This document shows, piece after piece, positions 10,545-21,212 of a stretch of 40,000 bases of DNA. The notes beneath the pieces were generated by a model, which saw nothing but the letters and a program-made list of their open reading frames with translations, did not search any database and had not been told where the DNA came from. The stretch comes from Symbiodinium natans (Eukaryota; Sar; Dinophyceae; Suessiales; Symbiodiniaceae). The stretch covers positions 12,501 through 52,500 of the forward strand of contig CAJNDS010002116.1 in the NCBI GenBank assembly GCA_905221605.1. The letters run 5' to 3'. The position numbers and the translations under genes are program-made. Within the stretch, counting starts at the first letter, position 1. Every line of letters starts with the position of its first letter.

Positions 10545-11549
10545 CTCAAAGGGTTAAGGGTTAAGGGTTAAGGGTTTAGGGTTTAGGGTTTCGGTTAAAT
10601 GTGGTGGTGTGTGTGGGAGGGGGGGGGTGGGGGAGGGAAGGGGGGGCATGGGAGAGCGTAAACATCAGCCAAGCCGACCCCAAACCCTATCCACACACTG
10701 AACCAAAATCCGCAAGGGGACGTGCGGGCTCAGTACGGTCGCGAAAAGGGAGACGATTCTAATATAGGGGTCGGAATAATTACTAATGGTATCCCCTGAT
10801 TGAAATTTATGAACGCCCCATATTGGACGAGTTTGGACGAGTTATTGGATGGCTCAGGGATTTCGCGACGCGCGCAGGAGGATCATCAGCCAGCTTCTGG
10901 GGGTTTTGGGTTTAGGGTTTAGGGTTTAGGGTCCAGGTGGGGTGCAGGTTGGTTCTCTCTCTCACACACACAGACACGAGTCCCCCAGGCCATGCGTAGG
11001 CAGAAAGAAGTAGGGAAAAGTAGAGTTATTCGCATTTCAAAAAGGAAGTCCAAAACAAGGCCTCTCAACTCAGCGAGTCGTGGCCTGAGATCTAACAACC
11101 CACACTTGAAGGTCCATGCGGCGCTCTGAGGAGGGTTCTAGGGAATAAAGCTATAGCCAGTCAGAAGTCGAACTACCCTACTTCTCAACCCACCTAGAAC
11201 TACCCACGAATCTGCAAGTACCCTGAACCCTAAACCCCAAAGCCTGAACCCTAAACCCTGAACCCTAAACCTTAAACCCCAAACCCTAAACCCTGAACCT
11301 TCAACTGGGTAAGAGGGAGGCAAGGGCCATCCCACACCCTGAGCCCCAAACCCTGAACCCTCCGACTTACCCAAGCCGGCCTGGGGGGCAGAAAGCTAAG
11401 AAGGAGCTTCGGAGCACCCGATGCATCCAGGGATGGACCTGGCGGTGGGAAGGCGGGGGTGTAGGGCTCCAACCCTAAACCCCAAACCCAAAACCCTAAA
11501 CCCTAGACCCTAAACGCATCTGCTTGATTTGGGCAGCTTCTCTTTTCAC

Positions 11550-11645
11550 CCTAAACCCTAAACCCTAAACCCTAAACCCCAAACCCCAAACCCCAAACCT
11601 TAAACCCCAAACCCCAAACCCCAAACCCTAAACCCTAAACCCTAC
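11550..11645 (-). repeat. CCCTAAA array with a block of CCCCAAA variants
   Basis: Clean CCCTAAA units flank a central run of seven or so CCCCAAA units. The variant sits in a block rather than scattered, as expected from local tandem expansion. Confidence 0.95.
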
Positions 11646-11866
11646 CCTAAGGAAGGAGTGCGCAGTTCAGGTATAGGGTTTCGGGCTATAAACGCTAAAC
11701 CCTGAAACCTACACCCTTACTTACGAGAGTTTAGACCTTAGGCACGCCTTCTGACAGCCTCCTCGGCATTTAGGGTTTCAGGAAGGCCTAAGTTTGGACA
11801 TCTGCATAAACTTTTGTCCAAGCCTTACAGGCCCCCTCGACCTAAACCCTGAAACCTCAGCAATAC

Positions 11867-11938
11867 CAAGCAAGCGCTCACAGACCCTGGTGCGGTAAGG
11901 CCTGTGCTGACATCCTGGCAGGCTCCTCCAAATCGTGC
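11867..11938 (-). CDS. Candidate exon, unassigned
   Basis: Twenty-four codons reading ARFGGACQDVSTGLTAPGS and on to SACL, between AG|GCACGA and a GT donor (GTATTG). The frame is open across both sites, but the opposite strand is also partly open in this GC-rich stretch. Family not recognised. Confidence 0.35.
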
Positions 11939-12027
11939 CTGCAAGAGGCGATACCCTACACCCTAAACCCTCAACCCTCACTCTAAGAGTCTGGGCCAAG
12001 CTTCGCAGGTCACCCGCAACAGCATGT

Positions 12028-12110
12028 GGGGGTTTCCGAAATTAGGGGTACCTTATTGGGTCCTGTTTACAAGGCATCCTACTAGGATCCTACTTTTTGG
12101 GGGTCTATAT
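12028..12110 (+). repeat. Dispersed repeat family E, copy 1
   Basis: Starts GGGGGTTTCCGAAATT, then GGGGTACCTTATTGGG. The reverse complement of 38137-38215 carries the same blocks in the same order with few differences, so the two copies are in opposite orientation. The distal part is looser (ATCCTACT...GGGGGTC.ATAT). No coding function. Confidence 0.65.
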
Positions 12111-12845
12111 GTTGGGTCCCCTATTTTCGTAAACCCCTATGTACCTGACAGATTTCCGACAGGCCCACCGATTTGAATTAGAGCGGGGATGTTGAGTGGT
12201 TCATCTTGTGCAGAGACCGAAACAATGAGAAAAATGGTCTTTCTAGGCATAAACAAGATCTTCAGGAACTGTAGAACTTCCCTAAACCCCCCAAACTAAG
12301 CCCCAAAACCCCAAACTACAGAAGCTGGATTTATGGGCATTGGGGTCCCAGACAACCCGGCTTGTTTAGGGTGGATTGAAGTTTTGGGATTGAAGGTTGG
12401 GGGTGTAGTCGAAAGTTTGCACAACACTTCCACCCCCCAACTTGCAAAGCTCCATACAGTGGCCCCACACTACCGGACTGCTGGATTCTGAAGCGAAGGC
12501 CGGCGTTGAGGGAGGCCCTAAACCCTAAACCCTAAACCCGAAACTCTAAACCCGAAGCCCTGAATAGAGCCTTGTGTGCAAGCCCTTATGTAGCCCCAGA
12601 AGCACCCCGAAGCCCGAAGCTCTCACTCCGAAACCCTAAACCCTAAACCCTAAACCCCAAACCTTCTAAACCCTAAACCCTAAACCCTAAACCCTAAACC
12701 CCAAACCCCAAACCTTCTAGCCCTAAACCCTAAATCCCGCTTAAGCCACCTCGTCTGTGCTCAGCGTCAAGGGGAGCTTGCTACCTGGCCGACTTGCGCT
12801 TAGGGTGTCAGGCCTTGGGATAACTTGGGTTTAGGGTTTAGGGGC

Positions 12846-12970
12846 TTAAGGGTTTAAGGGTGTAAGGGTTTAAGGGTTTAAGGTTTGTTTTAAGGGTTTA
12901 AGGGTCTAAGGGTTCAAGGGTTTAAGGGTTTAAGGGTTTAAGGGTTCAAGGGTTTAAGGGTTTAAGGGTT
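12846..12970 (+). repeat. Octamer variant array GGTTTAAG
   Basis: About fifteen copies of an eight-base unit (TTTAAGGG) instead of the seven-base telomere unit, with a few TTCAAGGG members, next to ordinary TTTAGGG. Homogeneity of the longer unit points to local slippage amplification rather than telomerase addition. Confidence 0.95.
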
Positions 12971-13100
12971 TAGGGTTCAGGGCTTAGGGTTTAGGGCAAC
13001 CTGGAAACCCCAGCTTTCAGACATACCCGATACCCGAAACCCGAAACCCTAAACCCTAAACCCTAAACCCTAAACCCTAAACCCCAACACCACAAGCCGC

Positions 13101-13132
13101 CTGGAGCGAACCTAAGAGCTCCCAGTATGGGC
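13101..13132 (-). CDS. Candidate microexon, unassigned
   Basis: Thirty-two bases between CTAG|GCCC and a CAG|GCGG donor, reading PYWELLGSLQ. It abuts a long TTTAGGG array at 13146. The site pattern matches the assembled genes, but the exon is isolated and unassigned. Confidence 0.35.
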
Positions 13133-13145
13133 CTAGGTGTGGTGT

Positions 13146-13300
13146 CTAGGGTTTAGGGTTTAGGGTTTAGGGTTTAGGGTTTAGGGTTTAGGGTTTAGGG
13201 TTTAGGGTTTAGGGTTTAGGGTTTAGGGTTTAGGGTTCAGGGTTTAGGGTTTAGGGGTTAGGGGTTAGGGGTTAACGGTTAGGGGTTAGGGGTTAAGGGT
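13146..13300 (+). repeat. TTTAGGG array passing into TTAGGGG units
   Basis: About fifteen TTTAGGG heptamers, then several TTAGGGG units from about 13250. A second array follows at 13494-13594, ending in an inverted CCTAAACCCTAAAC. No exon is identified in 13300-13490. Confidence 0.97.
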
Positions 13301-13865
13301 TGAGGCTTGATTGTTGAGACTTGAGGGTTGATCCTCTCCAGACTTTATTCCAAAACATTCTACACCCTAAACTGTGTGGGGTCTAGGGAAACCCCCAACC
13401 TCCTAGGGTCGTAAGTCCTCCAAGGGTTCATGGCCCGTTTTTGAACCAAGGTTTGATCCAAAACAGTTTCGATATGTTGTAAAAACCTTGAAAGGGTTTA
13501 GGGTTTAGGGTTTAGGGTTTAGGGTTTAGGGTTTAGGGTTTAGGGTTTAGGGTTTAGGGTTTAGGGTTTAGGGTTCAAAACCTAAACCCTAAACAAAAAC
13601 AAGCAAGCACTCCCAACTCGCCAGGTCATACCACAGCCACTTCTGAGGGCGGCGCGAAACTTAACTACAGATACAAGCAGACAAACAACGTTCTTGCTTG
13701 ATAGGGTTGAAAGGACTTTAGGGTTTGTAGGGTTTTGGGGGTTTAGGATGTCGGGTTTAGGGTCCAGGGTCTATAGCAGCCTGGGTTATGCCAGCGCCAG
13801 TTTTGGGATTGCTTGGTCCACAAACGTTTAGGGTTTAGGGTCCAGGGTTTAGACCACGCCTCAAG

Positions 13866-14952
13866 ATTTTGTGGGCAAGATCCTTTGGCGCGTAAGGAGC
13901 AGCGATTCTGATTCTAGCATGGAGGCGTCCCTTCGAGCTCATCTAACGTCTACCTTTGCTAGGCACCCAGCCCCCAAACCCGAAGGTATGTTGATGCATC
14001 TTGTAGGTTAGGTATCGAAGCAACCACTCCACCGGGATAAGCCTTTTCTGCAAGCAGATGGGGAAAGGGGAGTCAGTTCAAGCTGAGACACTTTCTCAGT
14101 GCTGTACGATGTGTGGTGAACCGTTCACCGATTCTAGGTTGGCCCTGAAGACCATTCCCAAGTAAGGTTCGGGGCTAAGGGTTTAGGGTTCAGAGGGTTC
14201 CTATAAGTAAGGTCCTACGAGACACAAGGAAGGAAAATGAAAAACGTTATGGCTTAAAGAATATGAGGTTTAGAGCTGGTCGACAAGGGCCTACCTAGTC
14301 TAGTCCTTGTTCAGGTTCCATGTCGCGTCAGCAGCGTGCCAGCAGGTCTCTTTGCCACGGACTGGCGTCCTGTGCATTTGGCGCGGGCTCCAAACCTTAA
14401 ACCCCAAGCCCACTTGCTTAAACCTACCCCCGACAGAATCTCTCAGAGAAGCTGCATACAGCAGGTCCGAACCACTCTGCCCGCACCAGACACTCAAGGG
14501 ATTCAGACTCGAAACCCCCAAGGATGTACCCATAAGAGGCTCCCTAAAATACTCCGCATGTGGCCCATATATTCCCTTTAAGGACCCGCAAAAAATGTAC
14601 CCATAAGAGGTCCCTTAATATACTCCGAATGTGGCCCATATATTCCCTTAAAGGGACCCGCAAAAAAACGGCCCCAAACCCAAGATTACAACCTCAGGGG
14701 TCCAAGGTCGAGTCCCATGAGAAACCCGAAGACCAACGAACCCTAAACGCTGAACTTGAGGGTTTAGGGTTTAGGGTTTAGGGTTTAGGGTTTAGGGTTT
14801 AGGGTTTAGGGTTTAGGGTTTAGGGTTTACCCTAAACCCTGAACCCCCTGAACCCCACACCCCCAAGTCCTCAAGAGTGCCAAATACGACTCTCTCGCTG
14901 GCTGCGCGATGCCCCGGACGACGCGGAGTGGGCAGAACTGGCTTTTCCGTAG
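13866..14952 (+). CDS. Candidate plus-strand gene with cysteine-rich segment
   Basis: Four plus-strand exon candidates. 13866-13985 is open for 39 codons (DFVGKILWRVRSSDSDSS...) with a GTATGT donor. 14055-14161 reads QMGKGESVQAETLSQ then CCTMCGEPFTDSRLALKTIP with a GTAAGG donor. 14315 to about 14389 joins the previous one in phase (AAG codon) and reads FHVASAACQQVSLPRTGV. 14878-14952 reads RLSRWLRDAPDDAEWAELAF and ends in TAG. The CxxC plus later Cys/His suggests a zinc-binding fold, which is only inference. The first junction is out of phase as drawn, so an exon or boundary is missing. Family not recognised. Confidence 0.45.
14524..14665 (+). repeat. 71-bp tandem duplication (family D)
   Basis: Two units starting ATGTACCCATAAGAGG at 14524 and 14595, about 90 percent identical, each ending in CCCGCAAAAA. 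A single related segment lies at about 35081-35110 (GGATGCACCCCTAAGAGGTT). The inner CCCATATATTCCCTTTAAGG resembles family C. Confidence 0.85.
14759..14847. repeat. TTTAGGG array ending in an inverted junction
   Basis: About ten TTTAGGG units run directly into CCCTAAACCCT at 14830, giving GGGTTTAGGG-TTTA-CCCTAAACCC, a fold-back with a four-base loop. Confidence 0.95.
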
Positions 14953-15235
14953 AGCACATCCTCAGAGTTCGGGATGGGCTTAGGATTGGCTTAGGGTTTA
15001 TGGGGTGTAGGGTATTTGTGTTTACCCTAAACCCTAAACCCTAAACCCTAAACCCTAAACCCCAACAGGCGTGGCCAAACCGTCGAGCGGCCACGGGGAG
15101 CCAACCGCCGGGTTCCTTGCGCTCGCCTGAAGCACCGACCAGCCATCCTAGGCACAGGCGTAACGTGAAGTGTTTTTTTTGTTTTTGTTAATGTAGGGTT
15201 TAAGGTTTAGGGTTTAGGGCTTAGGGCTTAGGGTT

Positions 15236-16050
15236 TAATGGTATCCCCCAAGGTATCTGCACAATTTATAATAATTCACACTAATTGTTTTGGATTTTCC
15301 GTCGTCGCTAAATCTGAACCCGATACCTTTATTCCGCTTTTTACGTCGCAGCTAAATCTCGCTAATTTGGTTCCGTCGCACACCTAAAGCCTAAAGAACA
15401 AAAGGCAGGAAACCCACCCCCCAAGCGAATGAGCCACCCAAGCGAATTAGCTGCCGATTCATTCTGGTTCGTTGCCTTCACCCCTGGGTTCCCCGCCCTT
15501 GAGTTGAGCCAGCCATTAGGGTTCGGGATAGGATTTTCAGGGTTTAGGGCTCAAGCTCAGACAGGTTAATTAGGGTTTGAGGCTAAACCCTAACTGAGCC
15601 CTAAAGTTTAAACCCCAAACCCAAAACCCTGTACTCTCGGTTTTTAGGCTTCGGATTTCAGGTTTTAGGGTTTTGCACCCCGATGGGGTTTTAGTATTCG
15701 GGGGAAGGATTAAAAACTACTCGGGACCAACCCTGGGTTCCCGGCCAGGAGGGCGGGGTGGGTGGGGGGGCAGCCCCCAAGCAATGGGCCCTGGCCAGGA
15801 GGGGCGGGATGGGTGGGGGGGGGTGCCCCCAAACCTCAACCAATCGAAGTAGTTGGTAATCACCCCACCAACACCCCCCTCCAAGGACGCTTCGAGGTTT
15901 AGGGTTCAGGGTATGTGCTTGTCAGGCTTATTTCCTGCTATTTATTTTTCCGTCGTTGCGTCGCTAATTTTCTTAATTTCAATTTTTCCGTCGTTTCCGT
16001 CGCAATAATTTGGGCAGAGGTATCCCAAAAGGTATCCCAAAAGGTCGCCA
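15236..16050. repeat. Two loci sharing CCGTCG and GGTATCCC blocks
   Basis: 15236-15390 has GGTATCCCCCAAGGTATC then TTTTCCGTCGTCGCTAAAT and TTCCGTCGCA. 15940-16050 has TTTTTCCGTCGTTGCGTCGC, CCGTCGCAATAATT, then GGTATCCCAAAAGGTATCCC. The block order differs between the two. Between them lie telomere-like fragments and a 50-bp tandem repeat. No exon is assigned in 15.2-16.5 kb; about 15147-15060 on the minus strand is open (DGWSVLQASARNPAVGSPW) but unassigned. Confidence 0.6.
15741..15835. repeat. 50-bp tandem duplication, G-rich
   Basis: Two units starting near GGCCAGGAGG (15743 and 15793), each with a run of seven to nine G followed by GCCCCCAA. Not coding. Confidence 0.8.
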
Positions 16051-16054
16051 AACT

Positions 16055-16118
16055 CCATCAGGAACCCTATGGACACTCACCAAGAACAGCAACGGTAATA
16101 TAAACCCTGCGTCATATG
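16055..16118 (+). mobile_element. Family B element, partial copy
   Basis: Shares ACACTCACCAAGAACAG and then CCCTGCGTCATATGA with the right half of the 26847-26969 element. The left arm is absent or unrecognisable. Confidence 0.5.
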
Positions 16119-16316
16119 AGGATTTATCTGCTGGTCACTTGCACGGCTCTGTCAAAGTTCATTTTGAAGGTGTATAGGGTTTAGGGCTTAGGGTTTAGTG
16201 TTTAGGGTTTAGCATCTCTAGAGCCGCAATTGAGGTTCAGGTCTCAGAGATGAGTTCAAGCATTGGGGGGGGGGGGGGGTGTAGTTTGAGTGTAGTTTGT
16301 GAGGAATTCCCCACCC

Positions 16317-16416
16317 AAACCCTAAACCCTAAACCCTAAACCCTAAACCCTAAACCCTAAACCCTAAACCCTAAACCCTAAACCCTAAACCCTAAACCCT
16401 AAACCCTACCCTAAAC
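16317..16416 (-). repeat. Telomere-like CCCTAAA array (about 14 units)
   Basis: Near-perfect CCCTAAA run. The short unique segment after it, 16425-16530, is open on the plus strand (GNATAPEPQIPKILNASF) but has no confirmed splice sites. Confidence 0.97.
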
Positions 16417-16599
16417 CCAAGCACAAATATTCAAGGGCAACGCAACAGCCCCCGAGCCACAAATCCCCAAAATCCTGAACGCCAGCTTTAGGGATAAGAG
16501 GCCGTGGTGTAGGTTTAGGCTACAACCCTCAACCCTAAACCCTAAACCCTAAATTCCTAAACTCCTAAACTCCTAAACCCTAAACCACCCAACTGCCAC

Positions 16600-17018
16600 C
16601 AGACTGCCATACATGTAGTCGCATGTGTAGGCGTTCCAAACCTCTCTCAAAGACGCAGGCTCAGGATGCCTTTAACATGTGCAAGGGTTTAGGGTTTAGG
16701 GTTTTAGGGTTTAAGGGTTTAGGGTTTTTAGGGTTTAGGGTTCAGGGTTCAGGGTTTCAGGGTTTCAGGGTTTCAGGGTTTCAGGGTTTCGGGTTTAGGG
16801 TCTAGGGTTTAGGGTCCCAGGGGCTTGGTGGTTCATGGGTTGGGGTCAGGAGCAGGGGCACCTGCAAGATGTTTCTATTCATGCAGAGGCGTGCTCGCAT
16901 GGGATCTTCGCTATGGGGCATGAGGATGTCTGGGAGCTTCATGCGTTCATGGAAGATGGGCTGCAGAGTAGAGGGAAAGCTGGGCGCCTCGACATACTTT
17001 GATGAACTCACAAGTTTC
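16600..17018 (-). CDS. Two joined exons, family not recognised
   Basis: 17018-16862 is a 52-codon open exon (parts: KYVEAPSFPSTLQPIFHERM and HSEDPMRARLCMNRNILQ) with a CAG|GT donor. It joins in phase 0 to 16641-16600 (VWNAYTCDYMYGSL, donor GTGGCA). Codon content and the matching phase make this one of the better unassigned segments. The 60-69 codon ORFs on either strand here overlap it: the minus one is this exon extended into intron and repeat, and the plus one is a shadow. No motif identifies a function. Confidence 0.6.
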
Positions 17019-17577
17019 CTCGAAAGCGTGGCACGGCCTCCTCATGCTGAAGACAACACATAATAACAAAATAGTAACAAATAGTAGCTAACAATACCAA
17101 GCAATCATGAATAATTACAAGCAATAACAACTACTACTACCAAGAATACCGATACCAATATGACAATACTGATAATACTGGCCTCAGTACAAGTAAGTAG
17201 CATAGGGATCAGTCATAAGTTGCAGTTCCGAGCTCTTGTCTAAGGCTGGGATGTGTCGGGAGGACTTGACCATCTTGCGTCTTGAGCCGGAGGCTTTACG
17301 TTGGGGCGAAGGGGGGGGGGGTGCAGCTCCACATGTGCCTAGTTTCGTCCAGTAAAAAAGGGATTACATAGGGGTCCGAATTCTAGTACCCCCAAAAAGG
17401 TCTACAAGCATATCCCCGTCCGAAAAAGCTAAAATGGGCACCTACGTACTCCACTACTAAGTGTGCACATCGTTTGGCACATAGGTTTCATGTCGGCCGT
17501 GGCAAGGCGCCAGCCTGCAAATCTGCCGAACCGCCGGAAATTCCAGAAGAGCACAACTCTAGCTTGGAGTTTGAAGC

Positions 17578-17633
17578 ATGTTTCGGCCCCACGGGGGTAA
17601 AAACTCCGAAAACGACTTTGCCATACGACCCTC
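17578..17633 (-). CDS. Protein-kinase glycine-loop exon (candidate)
   Basis: After an AG|GA acceptor the frame reads GSYGKVVFGVFTPVGPKH, then a GC donor. GSYGKVV fits the end of the kinase nucleotide-binding loop (GxGxYGxV), with the first glycines expected in the preceding exon and the ATP-binding lysine shortly after in the next. Neither neighbour was identified, so the kinase call rests on one 18-residue stretch. The 156-codon ORF at 17429-17899 is in a different frame and is not the gene. Nearby minus-strand exon candidates at 17956-18510 could be upstream parts. Confidence 0.45.
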
Positions 17634-17955
17634 CTTGACCAGAGCCAGGTCGTAAACGATCGTGGGCCAAGGGGGGGACAAGGGGGTTGTAAGGGGCCCG
17701 GCGGCTTCCACCGACGGCACCCCGCTACCTCCCTGCAAAAGAGAAGGGGGGGTGGTGGGATCTGGACAAGGGAAATTTTAGGCACAGTTGGCGACCAAGC
17801 TTGGCGACCCTTCAGAGGTGCGTCTCGCACGCCCTGCCGCTCCGGCATGGCCTGCCGTAGTGGCCTGCAAACTGTAAAACTAAGAATGAGAACTGGCACC
17901 TTTCTGGTTTTAGGTTGTGTTGCGTTGTCAGGGGTTCAAGTCCTGAACCCTAAAC

Positions 17956-18510
17956 CTCGAATGAGCCCCGGGCAAGGAAAGCCTCGGCTATGGGCTTTAA
18001 GCATAGGGTTTACGATGTTTATTGTTTAAGCCAGCAAAAAGAACCCAAAACATGTGGATCATAGGCTTTTTGGGGTTGAGGAGAATACGCGGTCAAGCGC
18101 AGCCCGATCTAAACCCCTAGCCCTAAACCCTAAACCCTAAACCCTAAAACCCTAAACCTTCAACCCTAAACCCTAAACCCTAAACCCTAAACCCCTAAAC
18201 CCCAACCCCTGTCCCCTCCTCTGCTGAGCTTCGGCTCGACACTGACACCTGCACCTTCACGTTCCTTGGATGGTGCCGAGAAGGTGGGTGGCGAATGGGC
18301 GAGGCCGTGGGCCTAACGTGTTGGCGCTTGGAGGGTTTTCGGGCTGAGGGTGCGTGGCGATTTAGAACACGGCTCCATGTAGGTTTAAACAACAACGCCT
18401 GACTGCAAGGCAAAGGCGCCGTTCCACCCTCAAGTAGCCCCCTTGCGGTTCACTTCGTGGATTGTACCTGCCGTTGTCAGGCCAAAGCATTTTGCAGCCT
18501 TCCCAGTGAC
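17956..18510 (-). CDS. Unassigned exon series
   Basis: 18510-18439 reads VTGKAAKCFGLTTAGTIHEV and on, with acceptor TTTAG|GTC formed by telomere-like sequence and a GC donor in phase 0. 18264 to about 18225 reads EREGAGVSVEPKLS, also phase 0. About 18112-18070 reads DRAALDRVFSSTPKS. 17994-17956 reads PIAEAFLARGSFE with a donor GTTTAGG inside repeat. These lie upstream of the kinase-like exon on the same strand and may be one gene, which is inference. Open frames in both directions lower confidence. Confidence 0.4.
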
Positions 18511-18908
18511 CTAAACCCTTAAGCCTGTGAACCTTAAACCACAAAACCCGAATGTAAACCCCTAAACCCCGAACCCGCCTTCGCCCCTCCTTCCAAGAAC
18601 CGATAGGTCTGATTCATACTTAGGATTCATACTAAGATCCTGTAGCAAATATAGATCAGAAGGCCAGTTCACTAAAATGGCAAAATGGGAACCCCTTACT
18701 CAGTTCAAGATGCCCGGCATGATTCATAGTTGCCCTGCAGTGTTAACACGATCCTCCCTGACCAGCGACCAGACTTTTGAGGTGACCCAACTTTCAGGTT
18801 CATGCCTTAATAATTAGATGTTGTTTTCTTTTTTTTTTGGGGGGGGGGGGGAGTATCATCGTATAATTATAACGGGGCCACAAGGGCAGCTCCAAGTATG
18901 TAAAAGTG

Positions 18909-18987
18909 GTTTAGGGTTTAGGGTTTGGGGTTTAGGGTTTAGGGTTTAGGGTTTAGGGTTTAGGGTTTAGGGTTTAGGGTTTAGGGT
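18909..18987 (+). repeat. Telomere-like TTTAGGG array
   Basis: Eleven units, one of them TTTGGGG. The 300 bp before it (18590-18900) contains a poly-G run and a minus-strand open stretch from an ATG at about 18800 (MNLKVGSPQKSGRWSGR...) that I could not connect to a gene. Confidence 0.97.
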
Positions 18988-19153
18988 GGCTGCCGGGGTT
19001 CTCAACATGCTGTCCCTTCAAACCCCACAGGAAAGTAAGACTTGCACCTGCTCCCCAGAACTTAGTCTCTTCTGGGGTTTTGGTTTAGGATTTAGGGTTT
19101 AGGGTTTAGGGTTTAGGGTTTAGGGTCTGGGGGCGACCCGGCGGCGTCCCCGC

Positions 19154-20042
19154 CTCTCCAGTACTTTCAGCGTTTCGTAGTCGCCTCTGTCCTCGCCCCT
19201 GACCTTTAAGAGGAGTTACGAGGTTTAGGTTTTAGGGTTTAGGGTCGAGGGTTTAGGGTTCAGGGTTGAGGGGTTGGGGCCCTTAGAGGCCCTCAGCCAC
19301 CTACTTGGAGGTTCACGGATAGTTAGAAGGAGAGCTAGAAGATATCCCTAGATAAATGTTGTAATTGCATGCTATAAGATATCCTTCAATCAGGTTATTA
19401 TGGTTACCATGCTTCTCATCCTGCCTAAAAGAAATCATGAACCTTCAAGTCGCTGGGCCCTGCCCAGATCCGAACCCAATCTGATTCGTTGAGGCGGTGT
19501 TCACGACATTTGGGGATTGCGGGCTTAAGGTTCTGGCGTTGGCACTCGTAGCTGCGAAATAGCCGCAGACACGCCAGTGAAGCGCAGGCGATTCTAACAC
19601 TCACTGGCTCAGCGTTCAGGGTTTCTGCTGCCTTGTTGGGGTTATATTTATCATTTTCCTTATTATTGGGAGTCTAATAGGACAACAATGTAAAATGATA
19701 ACCAACAAGGACCCAGGTTTAGGGTTTGGGGTGTACTTCACTCACATAACCCCTAACCTCTGTGGGCAAAGTAGCGCAAAGTAGGTCACACGAGGTGCTT
19801 AACCTTCTAAGCCCTAAACCCCAAGAGCTTCGAAAGGCTCTAGGATGAAGGCTTGGGCGGATCTTTTCAGATTTAGACTTTGGGCTTGCCTCAATATGAT
19901 TCACGTTTTCATTGGGTCTATTGAGGGAACCAAGCTGCAAAAAATCAAGGAAGGTGCTTCATGCCTACCTTGGTGTTGACTCCCCAAAGCCCGAAACGTC
20001 GATATTCAGATTTTGACACAGACCTCGACGGTAGGTTCCGAG
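19154..20042 (-). CDS. Unassigned exon series
   Basis: 20042-19969 reads LGTYRRGLCQNLNIDVSGFG with a GTAGGC donor; a second frame is also open. About 19934-19890 reads LGSLNRPNENVNHIE before a GC donor. 19673-19430 is an 80-codon open stretch without ATG (parts: VSVRIACASLACLRLFRS, HRLNESDWVRIWAG). 19203-19154 reads VRGEDRGDYETLKVLE with acceptor AG|GTC and a GC donor. Junction phases between them are not all consistent, so some calls are wrong or exons are missing. No family recognised. Confidence 0.35.
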
Positions 20043-20680
20043 CTGGAGGGCACCACCCCCCTCCCCCCCCTGCCCCCCCGGCCCTCCCCCGAACCCGAAC
20101 TGCAGTCATCTCTGCGTGCCGCACTGCTGGGCAACTAAGTTCGCCACCCGGCCATGTCTGCGCTCCTGCTGCAATGACCCCGTAAGCGGCTACGGGGCAT
20201 CCAGTGCACGGTTCCACCAACTCAAATTAATCTCTAGAGACAAGACTACCACACATGACCCTAAACCTGAGAGCCCCGTTCACTTACTTACATAGACCCT
20301 AAACCCTACTCCACCCCTTTCTCATACAGTAGGGGGCCCCATACGAAAGGGACTCGGGGTGAGTTGAGCCTGAACCGCGCCCGCGTATCTTTCGTCAGGC
20401 CACGAACCAGGGGCCCATGCTGGGAGGTTGGCGCTTAGGGTTTAGGGCTTAGGGTTTAGGGTTTAGGGTTTAGGGTTTAGGGTTTAGGGTTTATGGGCTT
20501 AGGGCTTAGGGTTTACAATTCAGAGTTTACGGCTTGACCGGCTGTTATCTTGCGTGAATCGCATGACACTCTTTGAGGACGGACCATCGTTGCTTGCTTT
20601 GAGGGTTGTTTCGAGATTCTGAGGGTAGTAGTATGGGCCTGTACATGGGCACCCTGTATATACCCCATATACCCTATTAA

Positions 20681-20718
20681 AACCAAGGGCCCGTACTTCA
20701 GAATCTTTAAAGAATGCA
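20681..20718 (+). repeat. Dispersed repeat family C, copy 2
   Basis: AGGGCCCGTACTTCAGAATC then TTTAAAGAATGC. It begins the 102-codon plus-strand ORF 20714-21022, which weakens that ORF's claim to be a gene. The ORF's later part (LIPQERTLGPPFVLVEPPKP) ends at a plausible GTAACA donor and might still be an exon. Confidence 0.6.
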
Positions 20719-21144
20719 AGTGGCCACATTCATAAGGGGCCATGTAGCACATCCCAAGGGCTTATCGAGGAAGGGGCAGCTTTTCTGGAACAGGGTTCAT
20801 AAGGCGAACCTCATTCCTCAAGAAAGGACTCTGGGCCCTCCCTTTGTCCTAGTTGAACCTCCAAAACCATTCCAGTATTACACCCTAAGCCCCAACACCC
20901 CGCCCGAAACACAACTACCCACCGAAAGGCTCCGAAGTAGTACTTTTAAAGGGAAGTCCCCTATGTTTAACGCAAAAAGGGAACTTCTTCAGAGCCTTCA
21001 GGTAACATGGTTTAGGGTTTAGGGTTCACGGTTTAGGGTTTAGGGTTTAGGGGGTGCTGGTGGTGGTTGGGTTTTGGGGTTTAAGCGTTGAGGTTGAGGG
21101 CCCTGCTCTGAACCTCTTAGTCGTAGGGCACAAGAAGCTCGAGA

Positions 21145-21212
21145 ACCCTAAACCCTAAACCCTAAACCCTAAACCCTAAACCCTAAACCCTAAACCCTAA
21201 ACCCTAAACCCT
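21145..21212 (-). repeat. Telomere-like CCCTAAA array
   Basis: Nine or ten near-perfect units between unassigned segments. The 21.22-21.5 kb stretch after it holds no feature I can support beyond a short CCAGCCCCG triplication near 21390. Confidence 0.95.

Noticed and set aside
11138-11472. ORFs rich in GLGFRV / LNPKP peptides, here and in many other places (e.g. 16623-16805, 27270-27464, 29403-29743).
   Set aside because: They are translations of TTTAGGG/CCCTAAA units and their variants.
17429-17899. 156-codon minus-strand ORF, among the longest in the window.
   Set aside because: No family features. The kinase-like reading lies in another frame of the same strand, and GC-rich composition keeps several frames open.
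20714-21022. 102-codon plus-strand ORF.
   Set aside because: Its start lies in dispersed repeat family C; only the distal part could be an exon, and support is too thin to call.
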